From: Marinilabilia rubra
GTDB taxonomy: Bacteria > Bacteroidota > Bacteroidia > Bacteroidales > Marinilabiliaceae
DNA: 64,000 bases
Direction: 5' to 3'
Assembly: GCF_003121985.1 (NCBI RefSeq)
Contig: NZ_QEWP01000005.1
Span: 239,537 to 303,536 of the forward strand
This document shows positions 25,596 to 40,500 of this stretch, one piece after another; position 1 is the stretch's first letter, and each line of letters opens with the position of its first letter. Below the pieces are notes generated by a model. The model worked only from the letters and a program-made list of their open reading frames with translations, was not told the origin of the DNA and made no database searches. The translations under genes and the position numbers were made by a program.

Positions 25596-28500
25596 TATAA
25601 ACCCTTTTGAAATGGCTGTTACAGCCCCTTCAATGGTCGCACTGTCGGTACATCCAAATTCATTGGTTACATGCAGCATCACATCATAGACACCACTTTC
25701 GGAATATTCATGAACAGGATGTGCTTCAGTTGACATATTTCCATCTCCAAAATGCCATTCGTACTCCTCGGAGCCTACAGACAAATCAAAGAACCTCACT
25801 TCATCTCCAGGTACATATACCTCAGTTGGCGTAACGTCAAAGGCTGCCTCCGGGTGTTCATGAACACGAATGATCTTCTGATAATGACCTTCAATACCAT
25901 CCGGTCCCGGCACGGTCAGCATGACAGAGAAATCACCGGCATTTTCAAAGGTATGGACAGGATTTTGATCACCCGAGGTATTGCCATCACCAAAGTCCCA
26001 ATGATAATCCCTGTCCTGAACACCAACTGAATAATTTGTAAAGCTCACTGTCAATGGCCAGCAACCTTCATCACCATCAGTAACAAATCCGGCATCAGGA
26101 ACAGGACGGTACTCTACAGTTACATCATCAAATGAGCTACAACCTTCTACAACAATACTCCATCTGTAAGTATTTATCCCTTCACTAAGTCCGCTGACCA
26201 AAGTGTTAAAGAAATTGGGGTCTTCAAATTCTCCTGTTCCGCCAACGATGCTCCAACCGGCATCCAAATCTCCAACATTGTTTGCATTCAACATGGCTTC
26301 AGGATCGTAAACCACCAGGTCTTCCCCGGCATAGGCATCGGTCTTATTGCTCTTAACATTAACCGTACTTTCGGTCACACAATCGCCATAAGAAATGGTC
26401 CATTTGTAAACGTTATCGCCAAAACCAATATCACGAACAATCGAGCTGTATGAACCGGGGTTATCAAACTCACCGGCCCCACTTACAACAGTCCATGTAC
26501 CCAGGGCTTCCTCGGGCGGATTATTGGCATTAAGTGTGGTATAGTTTTCACAAATAACCTTATCATTTCCGGCATCGCTCTGTTCCGGTACTTTATTAAA
26601 AATGGTAACAGTATCACGAGTAAAACACTTATCTCCATTCCATATTTCCCACATCAAAACATTCTCTCCAAAGCCAAGTTCTTCAATGGTAGTAGCCTCA
26701 TCGGCAGGATTGACAAATGAACCTCGTCCGGAAACAATTGACCACTCGCCTGTTCCACGCAGAGCAGGATTAGCATCCAACTGAGCCCAATCCTTACAAT
26801 CCGCTACATCCGGTCCCGCATTTGCCTGAGTGGCTGTATTGTTTTCAATGATAATTTCATCAGAAAGGGTACATTGTCCTTTGGTTACGGTCCACTTCAA
26901 ACGGGTGGTCCCGTAACTTAAGTTACGAATATGAGCTCTAGGATCGGTCACATCAGAAATATTTCCACCACCTTCGAGAATTGACCAGTACCCATCTCCA
27001 TATTCAGGCGTAGCCGCCATCAGGTCATGATCGGGTTGACAAACTTCAAGGTCGCTGCCTGCAAACGGTGTTGATGGCAGGTTATTAACAATCAAAACAT
27101 CATCCTCGCTGCGGCAAATATCATTTTCAACAATCCAGCGAAGAACGTTATCTCCTTTTGCAAGCTGACTAACAGCCGCCTTAGGATTATTCATATCCGC
27201 AGAAGTAAAGGTAGCAGAACCTGCAATTACTTCCCAACGTCCAGTTCCGATTTCAGGTTCCAGTGCATCCAGCGTTGTTTCATCAGCACATAAGCGCTGA
27301 GTATTTCCTGCATATGAAGTACTTGGAGAACCATTGGTAATGGACACTTCTTCGAAAGTCTGACATCCTCTGTAGTTTATAGTCCACCTCAGTCGATTCA
27401 CCCCTTTACGGAGATTTCGTACCGTAGTGTTAGGATTATTAAGATCATCGAATGTGGCCTGACTGGTACCTCCGGCAACACTCCATGTACCGGTACCCGG
27501 CGACGGATTATTACCCTGAAGCACTTCAGTATCTGAACAAATGGTGCGGTCGTAACCAGCAGAAGCCGGCACACTATTGTACTCTATTTGTACATCATCA
27601 ATTGAACGACACCCTTCATTTTCAATGGTCCATCTGAAGACATTTGAGCCAAATTGAAGAGAATCAACTCTTGCAGAAGGATTGGACAATGATGAGAAGT
27701 TTCCACTACCATTTCTTACTGTCCATTGTCCGTTTCCAACCTCAGGATCATTAGCCGCCAGGTAGACATAATTGTCACAAGTAGCCACATTTCCTCCTGC
27801 ATCGGATTGAGACGGAGTATTATTAATCACTGTCACGTAATCCACATCAACACATTGATTATTAGTGATGGTCCATGTCAGTATATTTTCCCCTTGTTCC
27901 AATCCTCGCACAGTGGTATTAGGATCTTCCGGATCATCAAATTCAGCCGATCCGCCACCGCCAACAACTCCCCAGGTACCAATTCCTGGCAATGGATTAT
28001 TGGCTTCCAGTACAGTTGTATCCACACAAAGAGGTGTAGTAGCATCATAGCGAATAATGGCCTCTTTAAAATCATTGCGAATTACCACATCATCAAAATC
28101 GGAACAATGCCCGTTGGTAATGGTCCATCTGAAACGGTTATTGCCGGGGCCCAGATTAGTAACCTTTGTATCAGGTTCACCCGGAGACTCCAAGTCTCCT
28201 GATCCCGAAATCAAAGACCATTCTCCGGTATGATAAATATCCAGACTACCGGAAAGCGTAACACTGTCCTTACAGACAGGAATATCACGACCTGCGTTAG
28301 GCACCGATGGTTCATTATTAACAATCGTTACCGTATCCACAGAAGTACAATATTCTGTAGTAATCACCCAAAGGAAGCGGTTGGTTCCCCTGGCAATATT
28401 GCGGGCCATATTACCTTCAAATTCTGCAGCTCCTTCGTAAATACGCCATTCTCCAATTCCGTGGTTAGGTATATTAGGTGTCAATTCCACGCTATCGGTA

Positions 28501-31500
28501 CATAATGTTTGATCTTCACCGGCCTCTGCAGGTGTTGCCAAACCATTGGTGACAATGACAGTATCAGAAGAGAAACAAACATTGTTACCCGATCCTTTCT
28601 GAATGGTATAAACAAAAGTGTTGTCTCCTTGAGACAATCCCGTTACTGCAGTTTCCGGATGATCGGTGTATTCAATCTGACCACTTCCGGAAATAATACT
28701 CCATGTTACAGTTCCCATATTAACATCAGGCGTATTACCCTTAAGCGTGTCGGTGTTATTACACGTAAATCTGTCCAAACCAGCTCTTGCTCTGTCGGGC
28801 TGATTATTGGTCACAATAATTGTATCGGAAGAATAGGTCGTTCCCTGTCCATAAGAAATGGTCCAAACAAACTCATTTTCTCCCGGACCAAGATCGTAAA
28901 CTAAAGTTTCCGGATCTCTGTCGTTTTGAAACTTACCTGAACCATAGCTACCAAGTGTCCATCGTCCTATAGCATTATCCGGATCGTTGGCATGCATCGT
29001 TGCTTCCGGAGAACAGGTAAAAATATCCGGTCCGGTATCTGCCTGGATAACATCACCATTGGTAATCTGAACCTCATCATAAGCAATACAGTTGCCAATA
29101 GTGACAGTCCATCGGAACACATTTGGTCCGCGACTTAAGTTTTCGATGAGCGTTCCTGGATTATTGGGTTCCACAATGGTTCCACCTCCTGATACAATGC
29201 TCCATTCACCTGATGCTCTGTTTGGTAATACAGCCTGCATTGTGGCCTCACCGCTACCGTCGTTAATAATCTGATCTCCACCGGCTTCAACTGTCTCTAT
29301 GGCGTTAACCATTACACTCACCACATCAGATGAAGAACATCCTGATTGGTCATGAATCACATTCCATCGAAGAAGATTTTCTCCAAAGGCCAACTGAACG
29401 CCTACTTTAGGATTATTCTGCGAGCCATCAAAAACAGCTCCACCGGAACCTGACTCTATGGTCCAAAGACCGGTATATCCATCAGGTACAGGTTCAGCAT
29501 TTAGTTTCACATAACGGTTACAGGAAACTGTATCTTTTCCGGCAAACGCCTCTACTTGCTGATTAAACACAGTCAAATCAGCGGAAGAAGAGCAATTGCC
29601 ATTAAAAATGGTCCATCTGTAAATGTTTTCACCAAACCCAACATTGGAAATTCTGGTTTGGGGATCATTGGCATCTGTAAAATCACCACTTCCCTGAACA
29701 ATGGTCCAGCGACCGGTTTCATAACCGGCAGGATCATTTCCTGTAAGAATGGTATCTGTATTACAAATTGTTTGTTCACTTCCAACTGTGGCAACAGTAG
29801 GTGTATGACTGGTTATGGTGACAGAATCGGAGCTTTCACATCCATTTTTGTAAAGTGTCCATCTCAAGTCGTTTTCACCGTAAACCAGTCCGCTAACCAC
29901 TGTCTGATGAGCGGTTCCATCCGAGAAGGAAACCTGTCCTGCAGCAGCACCATAAGCACTCCACTGACCGGTTGAGCCTTCAGGTGGCTCTGTTCCTTCA
30001 ATCTGGATAACATCCTGACACGTTGTGTAAGGATCACCTGCTTCCACTTCCAGCTGATTGTTACGAATCACCACCTGATCATAATTGGAGCAGTTTCCAT
30101 TTTTAGAAATGGTCCAACGGATAATGTTTTCTCCTTTGGCAAGATTGGTAACTTCAATTTCGTTGCCGGCTGCATTGGTGGCCGTAATGGTAGCTCTTCC
30201 TTTCTCAACTGACCATGTTCCGGTTCCCTGAACAGGATCATTCGCCGTCAATATGGTTTGTGTGTCGCAAATATCAATGGTATCCTGCTGATCAATATGT
30301 GCCTGATCGGGTTGATCATTAACCACTACCACTTCTGCATAGCTTTCACAGGTATTCTGCGTCAATGTCCAGCGTAAAGTATTGGATCCCGGACCCAAAT
30401 CGTAAACAGTGGTTCCGGCTGCATTGGCATCATCAAAACTTCCACTTCCCGATTCAACAGTCCATCGTCCGCTTGTATTTGGATAGGATGGAATTATGGT
30501 ACCGTAAAGATCAGTATTGCTGTCACATGAGAGGGTTTCCTCAGCATCGGCCTGAACAGATAATTGATTATTGCGAACCATGACTGTATCAGAAACACTA
30601 CAACCCAAGCCGGTTGATGTATTAGTGACAGTCCATACCAACACCACATCTCCCCGACTGATATCATTCAACGCGGAGGAAGGATCATTAGCTGATGCGA
30701 TAGTCGCATATCCCGAAATGATTTCCCACTGCCCGCTCCAGTTGGCATTCACGGCAGACGGATCAACTGCAGCCAGCGTAGTACTGGTTCCACACAATTG
30801 CTGATCACTTCCGGCATCGGCATCCGGTAAAGGATGCACCTCTACCTCCAGACTTGAACTACTGGTAGAAACACCACAACTGTTTTCGGGTGTTACGGTA
30901 ATATCTCCAATGGTGGTATTTATGGCAGGATCAACATCCACTTCAATGGTTGAAGATCCCTGACCGTCAACAATGGTAAATCCTGCTGGAACAGTCCAGT
31001 TATAGACCGCCGCATCGTTTACCTGAGGAACAGAGTATCTTACTCCTGCAGCGCCTTGACAAAGATCCGGATCACCATCAATGGCACCAATGGTTTGCGG
31101 CAATTGATCAATATTAATCTGGAGAACATAGTTTGGTCCATCACCACAATCATTATAGGCATATACCGATAAGTTAGCGGTTTCAGGGGCATCTATGGCA
31201 TAATCAACTTCTATAGAAGTGGTTCCCTGCCCTGAAACGATTGTTCCGGCACCGGCAGGAAGTTCCCATACATACCCTGTTGCATTGTTTACAGGATCGA
31301 TAGAATAGGTCTGTGTGCTTCCCTGGCAAATAATGTCACTGCCGGTAATTCCGGTTACACTACCGGCCAATTCTCTTACGGTTACGGTCACCTCTCCGGT
31401 CACAGACTGCTCACATCCATTGGCATCTACAACGCTTACCAAACGATAGTCTGTAGTTTCATCAGGAGAAACAGCAAGGTCGTAACTGGCAGTAGTGATC

Positions 31501-34500
31501 GGGCCAACGGTGTGTTCTGTTGTACCAGAACTTGTAACCGCTTGGTAAGTCACTTCATATGGTGCCGTTCCGGCTGTCAGTTCAAATTTAAGGTTGGTAT
31601 AAGCTCCTTCACAAATCTCGGCACTGCCCGATATAGTAACTTCCGGTAATTCATTAACAGTTACTGTTGCGCTGCCAATACCGGGAGAATTACTACAATA
31701 CGAATCAGAAACACTCAGTATTTCATAAGTAGCGTCTGCATTAGGCGTGACCTCAAACAAGTTGAAGGTACCGGTAAAGGTTTCGTTCCACGTATTAGTA
31801 CCATCAGAAATGGCTACATTCCATGGTCCGCTTCCGGTAAGTTCAATACCAACATCTCTGGCCTCACCCAAACACATTTCGGCATCTCCGAAAATAGTGG
31901 CTGTAGGCAATGGATGAACTTCAACAATAGCCGTACCACTGCCTGTTCCCTTAGAACATCCGGCAGCATTCTCAACTGTTAAAATATTGTATTGAGTAAT
32001 ACCTTCAACCGGAACATTAGTAGGCTCAAACTGGAATGGAGAAGCATCAACAGTATAGGTTTCACCATCACTTAGTGCCACTTCAAGATTACCATCGGCA
32101 GCAAAATCCCAATTGGCAGTAATTAACTGAAGAGTTGGCAATACACCTTCACATATTTCTTCACTTCCGGTAACAGTACTGAGTGTTAATTCAGCTTCAG
32201 GCTGTTCTACAGTAACCTGGGTTTCAATATAACAATCGCTGTTGATATTAAAGTTACTGTCACCATAACCTGCTGACCAGGTATCGTCAGAACCATCCAC
32301 CTCATTGACATTACTGTCGTCAATCACCCTTACGGTGTAGGTGCCGGCTGGCAAGTTGGTGAAAGTAATATCTGTTGAAGCAGCAGGATTCTGAACAGCT
32401 GCTGTTCCTGACGGGCCTCCACTGAGAGAAACTCTGTAATCATTGTTGGTAGAGTGAGCAATTCCGCCATCCACCGAAACAGTAATCACACCAGTCTCGC
32501 TGCTGTAACATTCAACATGAGTCGTTACGTCTGCATTCAAGACCAGAGGTGTCGGCTGTAGAATTCTAACTTCAGACCTTATATCCACACCATTGGCATC
32601 AATTCCTACCACCTCGTAATCTCCTGCAGGAAGATCTCTAAACACAGCTCCGTTATCATTGGTTACCTGATCAACCTGACCTCCATTGAACAAGGTAATG
32701 GATTGATAAGGCAAAGTACCACCAGTCATGTCGACAGAAATAACACCGTTATCGCTGCCACTGCAGGCACCCACATGGCGCTTGCTGATTATCAGATTCA
32801 GTGATTCACCGGGCTGACGAACAACTATACTATTAATCTCCGTGGTACAATTATTCTCATCAGTAATGGTAACACTATACGTTCCTGAAGGAAGATTATC
32901 TATATATTCCAGATCATTGCCATCAGGATAAGCAGCTCCATCTTGCTTCCATTCAATTGTATAAGATCCGGTACCACCTGTCACTTCTATTTCAATGGAA
33001 CCGGTAGACTCACCATTAATGGTTACATCTTCCACATTAACCGTATAGGCATCTAATGCTTCATCGGGTTGTGGAACGTTAATGAAATCTCCGTAAACTG
33101 CTTCATAGTCGAGTACACATCCATTGGCATCGGTAATAAACACATTGTAATTGCCGGAACGTATACCAGAAAGATCCTCAGCTGTTGGATCAGTAATGGT
33201 TCCCGGGCCAACCCACTGGAATTCATAAGGTGCAGTTCCGCCCGAAACTGTAATATCAATTTCTCCGGTAGCTTCACCATGACAAAGCACTTCCGTAACA
33301 TCAACGCCGGTTACCTCAATAAAGTCGGCAGGTTCGGTTACATTGTAGGTCTCGGTTACAGAACAAGTTGTCCCGGAAATCACATCAGTTACCACAACGG
33401 TATAGCTACCAGCCTCCAAACCGGAAATATCCTCATCGGATGAAGTAAAACCACCTGGTCCTGACCAACTGTAGTTGTAAGCACCGGAACCACCTGTCAC
33501 ATCAATATTGACAGCACCGTTAGAACCATCCAGACAACGAACATGTGTAATGCTGTTGACAACCGTGATGGCATTTGCTTCAGCCACTTCTATGTTGGAA
33601 ATAGTAACGGTACATGGTCCTTCAGGATTACTGTCCGTCACCGTTACTTCATAAGTACCTGCTGACAAACCGCTTTGATCCTGATCGGTAGCGACCAGGC
33701 CGCTGCCGTCGGTCGTTGTCCAATTGTAGGTGAATGGAGCTACGCCACCGGAGACAGTTAGGTCAATAAGACCATTGTTGGCTCCGGGACAAGTCTCGGG
33801 TTGAGATGTGTAGGTAACTTCAAGTAATTCGCTAAGTGTTACAGATTTGCTTACGTTACAGTTATGAGAATTACCTACATCTACCATAGTTATGGTATAC
33901 TCTCCACCAGGCAAATTACTCTGAGTAGTTATTGTTGGATTGGAAGTATCTACTCCTGGTCCAGCCCATACATACTCAAAATTACCTGTTCCTCCTGTAG
34001 GCGAAGTAATCTCAATAGAATTTTCCTGAATACAATTGGTTGCATCAACATCCAGAGTGAAATCTAATGGATCCGGCTCTTCTACTGTAAATATTCTTGT
34101 AATGCTACATCCGTCAGCATCTGCAATAACTACAGCATATTCCCCTTCAGGAAGACCTGTTTGATGCCAGTCACCAGGAGTAATATTAGGTGAAGCATCC
34201 CAGGTTAATGTATAGCTTCCCGATCCTCCTGTGATTGAAGAAATATTAATTTCTCCATCAGGCTCCTCGCCTCCGCAAGTCACATTTACAACGTAACTGT
34301 CAACAATAAACGGATCAGGTTCTGTTATTTCTACTTCTAATGAAGAGGTGTATGGATTACTAGTCGTGGCACAGGTTTGAGAATTGTCAGTTACCACAAC
34401 TTCATAGGTTCCTGCTTCTTTACCTGTCAGGTCCTGAGTGGTAGAAGAAGCTGCATCGTTCCATAAGTAAGAATAATCATCGCTTCCTCCGGAAACGGTC

Positions 34501-37500
34501 AAATCAATTACGCCATTGGTTCCTTCATTACACTGTACCGGGGTAACATCAGCCGATAGTATTGGTTGTCCGGCCACCTCAATGGTTTTGGTCAGTGAGC
34601 AGTTTTTATAATCGGTCACTTTCACCCGGTAAGAACCTCCAACAGTGATATCAGAAATCTCTGTATCAGAAACTTCTGTAAAGGTCCCAGGGCCACTCCA
34701 TGAGTAGGTATAAGATCCATTACCTCCACTAAGACCTGATAAAACGATGGTTCGATCATAATCTACCGAACAATCAAGCGTGCTGGTAAGTGAAAAATCA
34801 ATGGCATTTGGCTGGGTAACACTAAATATTTGTGTGATTTCACAACCTTCACCATCAATGACTGTAACTTCATAATTGCCAGCTGTCAGTCCTGTCCATT
34901 GTCCATCATTGTCAGGATCAGCAATACCATCCAAAAAGTAAGTAATCGTTGGTTGGGCATTGATCACTTCATCCACTATGATGGCACCATTGTTTCCTCC
35001 ATTACAGCTCACCGCCCATACGGAGGCATCAAATTCCAATGATTTACCGTTCTCAATGGTGTAGTCCTCAACTACTGTACAACTTCCCCTGTTCAGATCT
35101 GTGAGGGTCAGTGTATATGTGCCTTCTCCCCGGCCGCTTAAGTCACGGGTTGTGGCTATCGTTGTTGTACCACCGTCGTCGGACCAACTGTAGCTATAAT
35201 TACCAGAACCACCTGATATGGTAATATCAATACCTCCATCAGTAGATCCGGCACAAGTGGCATGGGTAACCTCACCCTGAACCTCAATATAAGACAGACT
35301 GATAACATTGGTATAAATACAAGCTGAAGGATCAGAGGAATTGGCATCAAGAACACTCACATCATAATCCCCGGCAGGAATACCTGTCACACTTATGCTA
35401 TGAGGAGCAGTTGCTGTAGAAGCAAAATCATCGTTTTGAATTATAATATTGCCATTATTCTGATTGATCAACTCAACACGATAAGAGTAATTGCCTGCTG
35501 AGTTAATAAGTCCACCTGAAACCTCAACATCCAATTCTCCACCATCGGTAGGTTCACATTCAATTTGAGAATCAAGATTACTAACTACCAATTGCTCTGG
35601 TTCAAGTATATCTGCTGAAACACTAGCTGTACATCCATTAGCATCTTCAACACTAAATATATTGGTACCTGCATACAACTCATCAGCAACATAAGTGTCT
35701 GCTCCATTCCAATTAAGATAGGTAGCACTTCCTGTCAGGTCATAATTGGCTGTTCCTCCTTCAACACGCAGAGTTACCTCTCCGGTATTATCACCATAAC
35801 AAGTTGTAATATCCTGCTGCTCATCCAAAATTAAATGAAGCTCATCAGGTTCACCAACAATAATGTCTGATGAAGTTCCTGTACAACCTGCAAAATTTCC
35901 TGTTACAACTACCCGGAAAGTATCTGCAGGTAACCCACTGATGGCGGCACCATCATCAAGAGCATAGTCATCCCAGGAAGAAGTAACCTCGTTGTAGATA
36001 TACCAATTGTAGGTATAACCATTACTCCAGCTACCCTGTACATTAGTTACAGTGATCGCTCCATCATTGCTTCCATTGCAGGAAAGGTCTACGGCACTCA
36101 CGTCAAATGTAATAGCATCCGGTTCGTTAAGCGTTACAGTCTGTATTTCATAACAGACTCCTGTGGCATCATAAACCCTTACCTCATAATTATCTGCATC
36201 CAGATTATCGAGCAAGACATTTCCGTTATGAGCAAAGGAACCTGATACTGTACCTCCGTTCTCAGAATTAACCGTATAAGTATAATCTCCACCATCATCA
36301 AGGTTATCAAGATCACCCAGATTACCACCTGTGGCACTGAATGTGAACTGACCGTTGCCTTCTTCAAAACAGCTAAGGTCCTGAACATTGGTAATATCTA
36401 TAACAATGGGATCGGGAACCCTTACTTGAATATTGACAAGCGTATCACGGACGCCATTAGCATCGACAACCTCTGCATTGTAATAACCTGCTTCCAGATT
36501 ATTGTAATAAGCAAAACCACCTGAGACTGATGAAGGTGTAACTGCTGTAGCCGGTTGACGAATTAGTGAGAAGGTATATGGAGCCACTCCGCCCGTAGCG
36601 TTGACTTCAATCTCACCATTGGCAGCACCAGAGCATGGTCCTGCGTTACTTAATTCGGTGAGTGAGAGATCCAGTGTTACATCCGGATCTGTGACAGTAA
36701 TATCCCTTTCTACGTCGCAGTTATTAGCATCCAGAATCTCTACAGTATATGTACCAGCCACTAAATTCTGAAGATTGGTCTGATTTGATGGAAGCCCGGC
36801 AATGGCATTTCCGTCATCATCCACACCTGTCCATAAAATATTATAACCGGGTGTACCACCATTAATGCTAATATCTATACTACCATCACTTCCTCCTTCG
36901 GAACTTACGTTTGAAACATTTTCAACCGTAATGGCCGGAGACGTGGACGGTTCAGTAACTTCATATATATCTGACCATAACAGACAATTATTATCATCGG
37001 TAATCAGCAAACGGTACTCCCCATCTTCAAGGCCTGACAATGTAGACGATGTTTCTCCTGAGAGAAGAATATTACCGCTGCTGGTCACACTGTACCATTG
37101 ATAGGTGTAGTTCCCTGAACCATCAGGTGTACCGCCGTCAACAGTAACTGAGATCTCTCCTGTTGTCTCTCCCTTACATTGAACATCGGTAATATCATAT
37201 GAATCAACGATCAATGGAGTAGATGGTTGAGTGATTTCAACATTTATAATATCGTATTTGGTACAGTAAGGGGCCTGGGTATCCAGGTCGCGCATAGACA
37301 CCTGATAACCACCAACCGATAACCCCGTAAAGGTTCTGCTTGATTGCCAGGTTGTACCACCGTCAATGCTGTACTCAAAATTACTATTGACCGGATTCAC
37401 CACTTCTCCTGCTTCACCGGGATTCAGAAGCGCCGTAACGGTAAAGCTACCATCTGCAGCGCCATAGCAGGAAACATTATTTATTGTAATATCAGCTGCA

Positions 37501-40500
37501 TCAGCGGACAAACTAAAATTATCGGGTTGATCTACGACGATTCCGCTTAATAAGATCTCACATCCATTATCATCGATCACACGTACCTGATAAGAACCGG
37601 ATTCCAGACCACTGACAGTCTGAGTATTAACAATGGGATTACCGGCATCATCCATCCACTGATAGATATAAGGAGCCACTCCCCCATCAGCATAGGCAGT
37701 AATGCTACCGTCGTTACCATCGTAACAACTGACATCGGTTACAGTGGTATCTACAGAAAGGGTGTGCTCATAAGCAAGATCGAATGGCTCAACAATCGTA
37801 CATTCTACATTTCCAAGATCATCCAACTGTGACAAGGTAAGTGTATAAGTGCCAAAGCTAAGACCTGAAATATCTTGTGTAATTTCAGAATAGGTTCCAT
37901 CCTCGCTGTAACTCCATGAATAGCTGTAATTACCGGAACCACCACTCACGCTCACATCAATACTTCCATCGTTAATGCCTGAACAAGTAGGATGAACAAT
38001 ATCAGCATCAATGGTAATATTCTCTAATGTAAATTCCTGAACAAAAATGCAGTTTGAAGGATCAGAAGAATTGGAATCGTACACCTCAAGCGTGTACGTG
38101 CCTTCAATAAGGTCTAATGAAGTGGCTGTTCCATCGGGAAGATTTATGGTTCCGTTTGAAACCACATCATTATAATATTCCTGGTTACTTTCCTGCCGAA
38201 CTACCTTTACATTGTAAGCATATCCTCCATTGTCCAGTCCACCAGAAACATCAAAATTCAACCAGCCACTGGTGGTCTGATCACACAATATGCCATATTC
38301 TATATTGGTTACCTGCAACGGATCAGGTTCTGTAATTTGAACATCCTGAATAACATCGCTACATCCATTGGCATCAAACACTTCAAAGTCGTACAGTCCG
38401 GCGGTCAGACCTGTGGCTGTATAATCCCCGGCACCATCCCATGATTCCTCTACCGTTCCGTATCTAATAGTATAAGGTGAAGTTCCCCCTGATACAGAAA
38501 GACGAACACTACCAGAGTCGTCACCATAGCAGGTAGTAATTGGGGTAACTTGCTCCTGAGCAAGGATCACAGAACCTGGTTCGTCAACAATAATTTCATC
38601 GGAGATTACTGTACATGTGGAAATAGTCTCTTCAGCAATTACCCGATAACTGCCTGATGAGATACCACTATAGGTACGTGAATCAGGAGCTCCAACAATA
38701 TCCTGCCATCCGCCTGCACCATCAGGTTCCTGCCAGGTGTAGGTGTAATCAGTTCCACCAGGACGACCAGTTACCTCAACTGTGATAGCACCATCACTAC
38801 CATTATTGCAACTAACATCCTGCAAATCGGTGACATCAACACCTAGTACGTTGGGCTGAGTAATGGTAAAAGTGGCAGCATCACTACAGAAATTATCATC
38901 GGCAACAACAATTTCATACTCATCGGCAAATAAACCACTCTCTGTTACAGAAGTTCCTGCTGTTGCTGTGTTAGAACGAACCGTTCCTGTTGTATTTGAA
39001 TAAATGGTATAATCGTAATTTCCACTGCCGCCATTAATGGTAAAGGTAACTTCACCATCATCATTATAAGAACAACTTTCATCTGCTGTATTATCCACTA
39101 TAACAACCACAGGGTCAGGAACGGTCAGTTGAATATCCGTAGGATATACAAAAACAACTCCGTTGGCATCCACTACCTGTGCTGTATAATACCCGGCTTC
39201 AAGGTTGTTGTAATAGGCAAACCCACCTGAAACGGAAGATGCTGAAATATCAACATCAGGTTGCAATGTCAATGTAAAGGTGTAGGGACCAACTCCTCCG
39301 GTAGCGTTTAACTCAATTTCTCCATTGGTAGCACCGGAGCATGGTCCCGGGTTAACCTGACGGGTAACTGTCAAGTCCAGAGCAGCATCCGGGTCATTAA
39401 CTGCAATGTCTCTGTCAACAGAACAATTGTTGGCATCCTCAACGGTCACCGTGTACAGATCTGCATCAAGACCTGCAATACTGGTAACATCAGTTCCTTC
39501 GTTATTACCTGAAGAATCCACCCAGTTAATACTATAGCTACCTGTTCCACCAGTAACACTAATCTCGATACTACCGTCGTTGCCACCTGCTGAACTTACA
39601 TGTGAAACATCTTCAACAGTTATCGCGGGCAGCGATGCAGGTTCATTAACTTCATAAACATCTGACCAAACCTGACATCCATTATTATCAGTAACTTGAA
39701 CCTGATACTCATTATCTTCAACATTATTAAGTATTAAGCCCGTCTCCCCCGTCAGTAAAACATTTCCACTGCTGGTCACTCTGTACCACTGATAGGTATA
39801 TGGTGCTGTACCACTACCGGCAGGAACTTCAACTTCAATGGAACCGGTGCTGCTTCCTTTACAATCAACATCTGTAATTTCAACCAGATCAACCACCAAA
39901 CCAGTTGGTTGGGTAATCACCACATTTTCAATATCGTATTTGGTACAATAAGGTTGTGCTGTTTCGCGGTCACGCATAGACACCTGATATCCACCTGCTG
40001 CAAGTCCGGTAAAAGTTTCGCTCGACTGCCACGTGGCACCACCATCAATACTGTATTCAAAGATTCCGGCACGACTGGGTGTAACGGTAAAACTACCATC
40101 ACTGCCTCCATGACAAGATACATGTGAAACATCAGCAGGGTCATTAACAACCAGATTAAAATCAGTTGGTTGGGAAACGGTAATATTTCCGCTGGTAATT
40201 TCGCAACCATTGGCATCGATGATTGTAACAACATAATCTCCTGCAGCAAGATTGCTAACTGTTTGATTATTAACAATTGGATTACCAGCGGCATCTTCCC
40301 AGTAATACTCATATGGCTCAACTCCACCCGTTCCGTATGCGGTAATACTTCCATCACTGGCACCAAAACAAGAGGCGTCTGTAACACCCGTGGTAACACT
40401 CAGAGTATTGGCATACTCAATGGTATAACTTTCTGTTACCGTACAACCTTCAGTTATATCAGTCAGTTCAAACTGATACTCCCCCGGGGGAATATTGTTA

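Noticed and set aside
27726..28202. Long ORFs on the plus strand inside the giant gene (also 40170-40559 and others)
   Set aside because: They are opposite-strand shadows of a strongly biased repeat-coding sequence.
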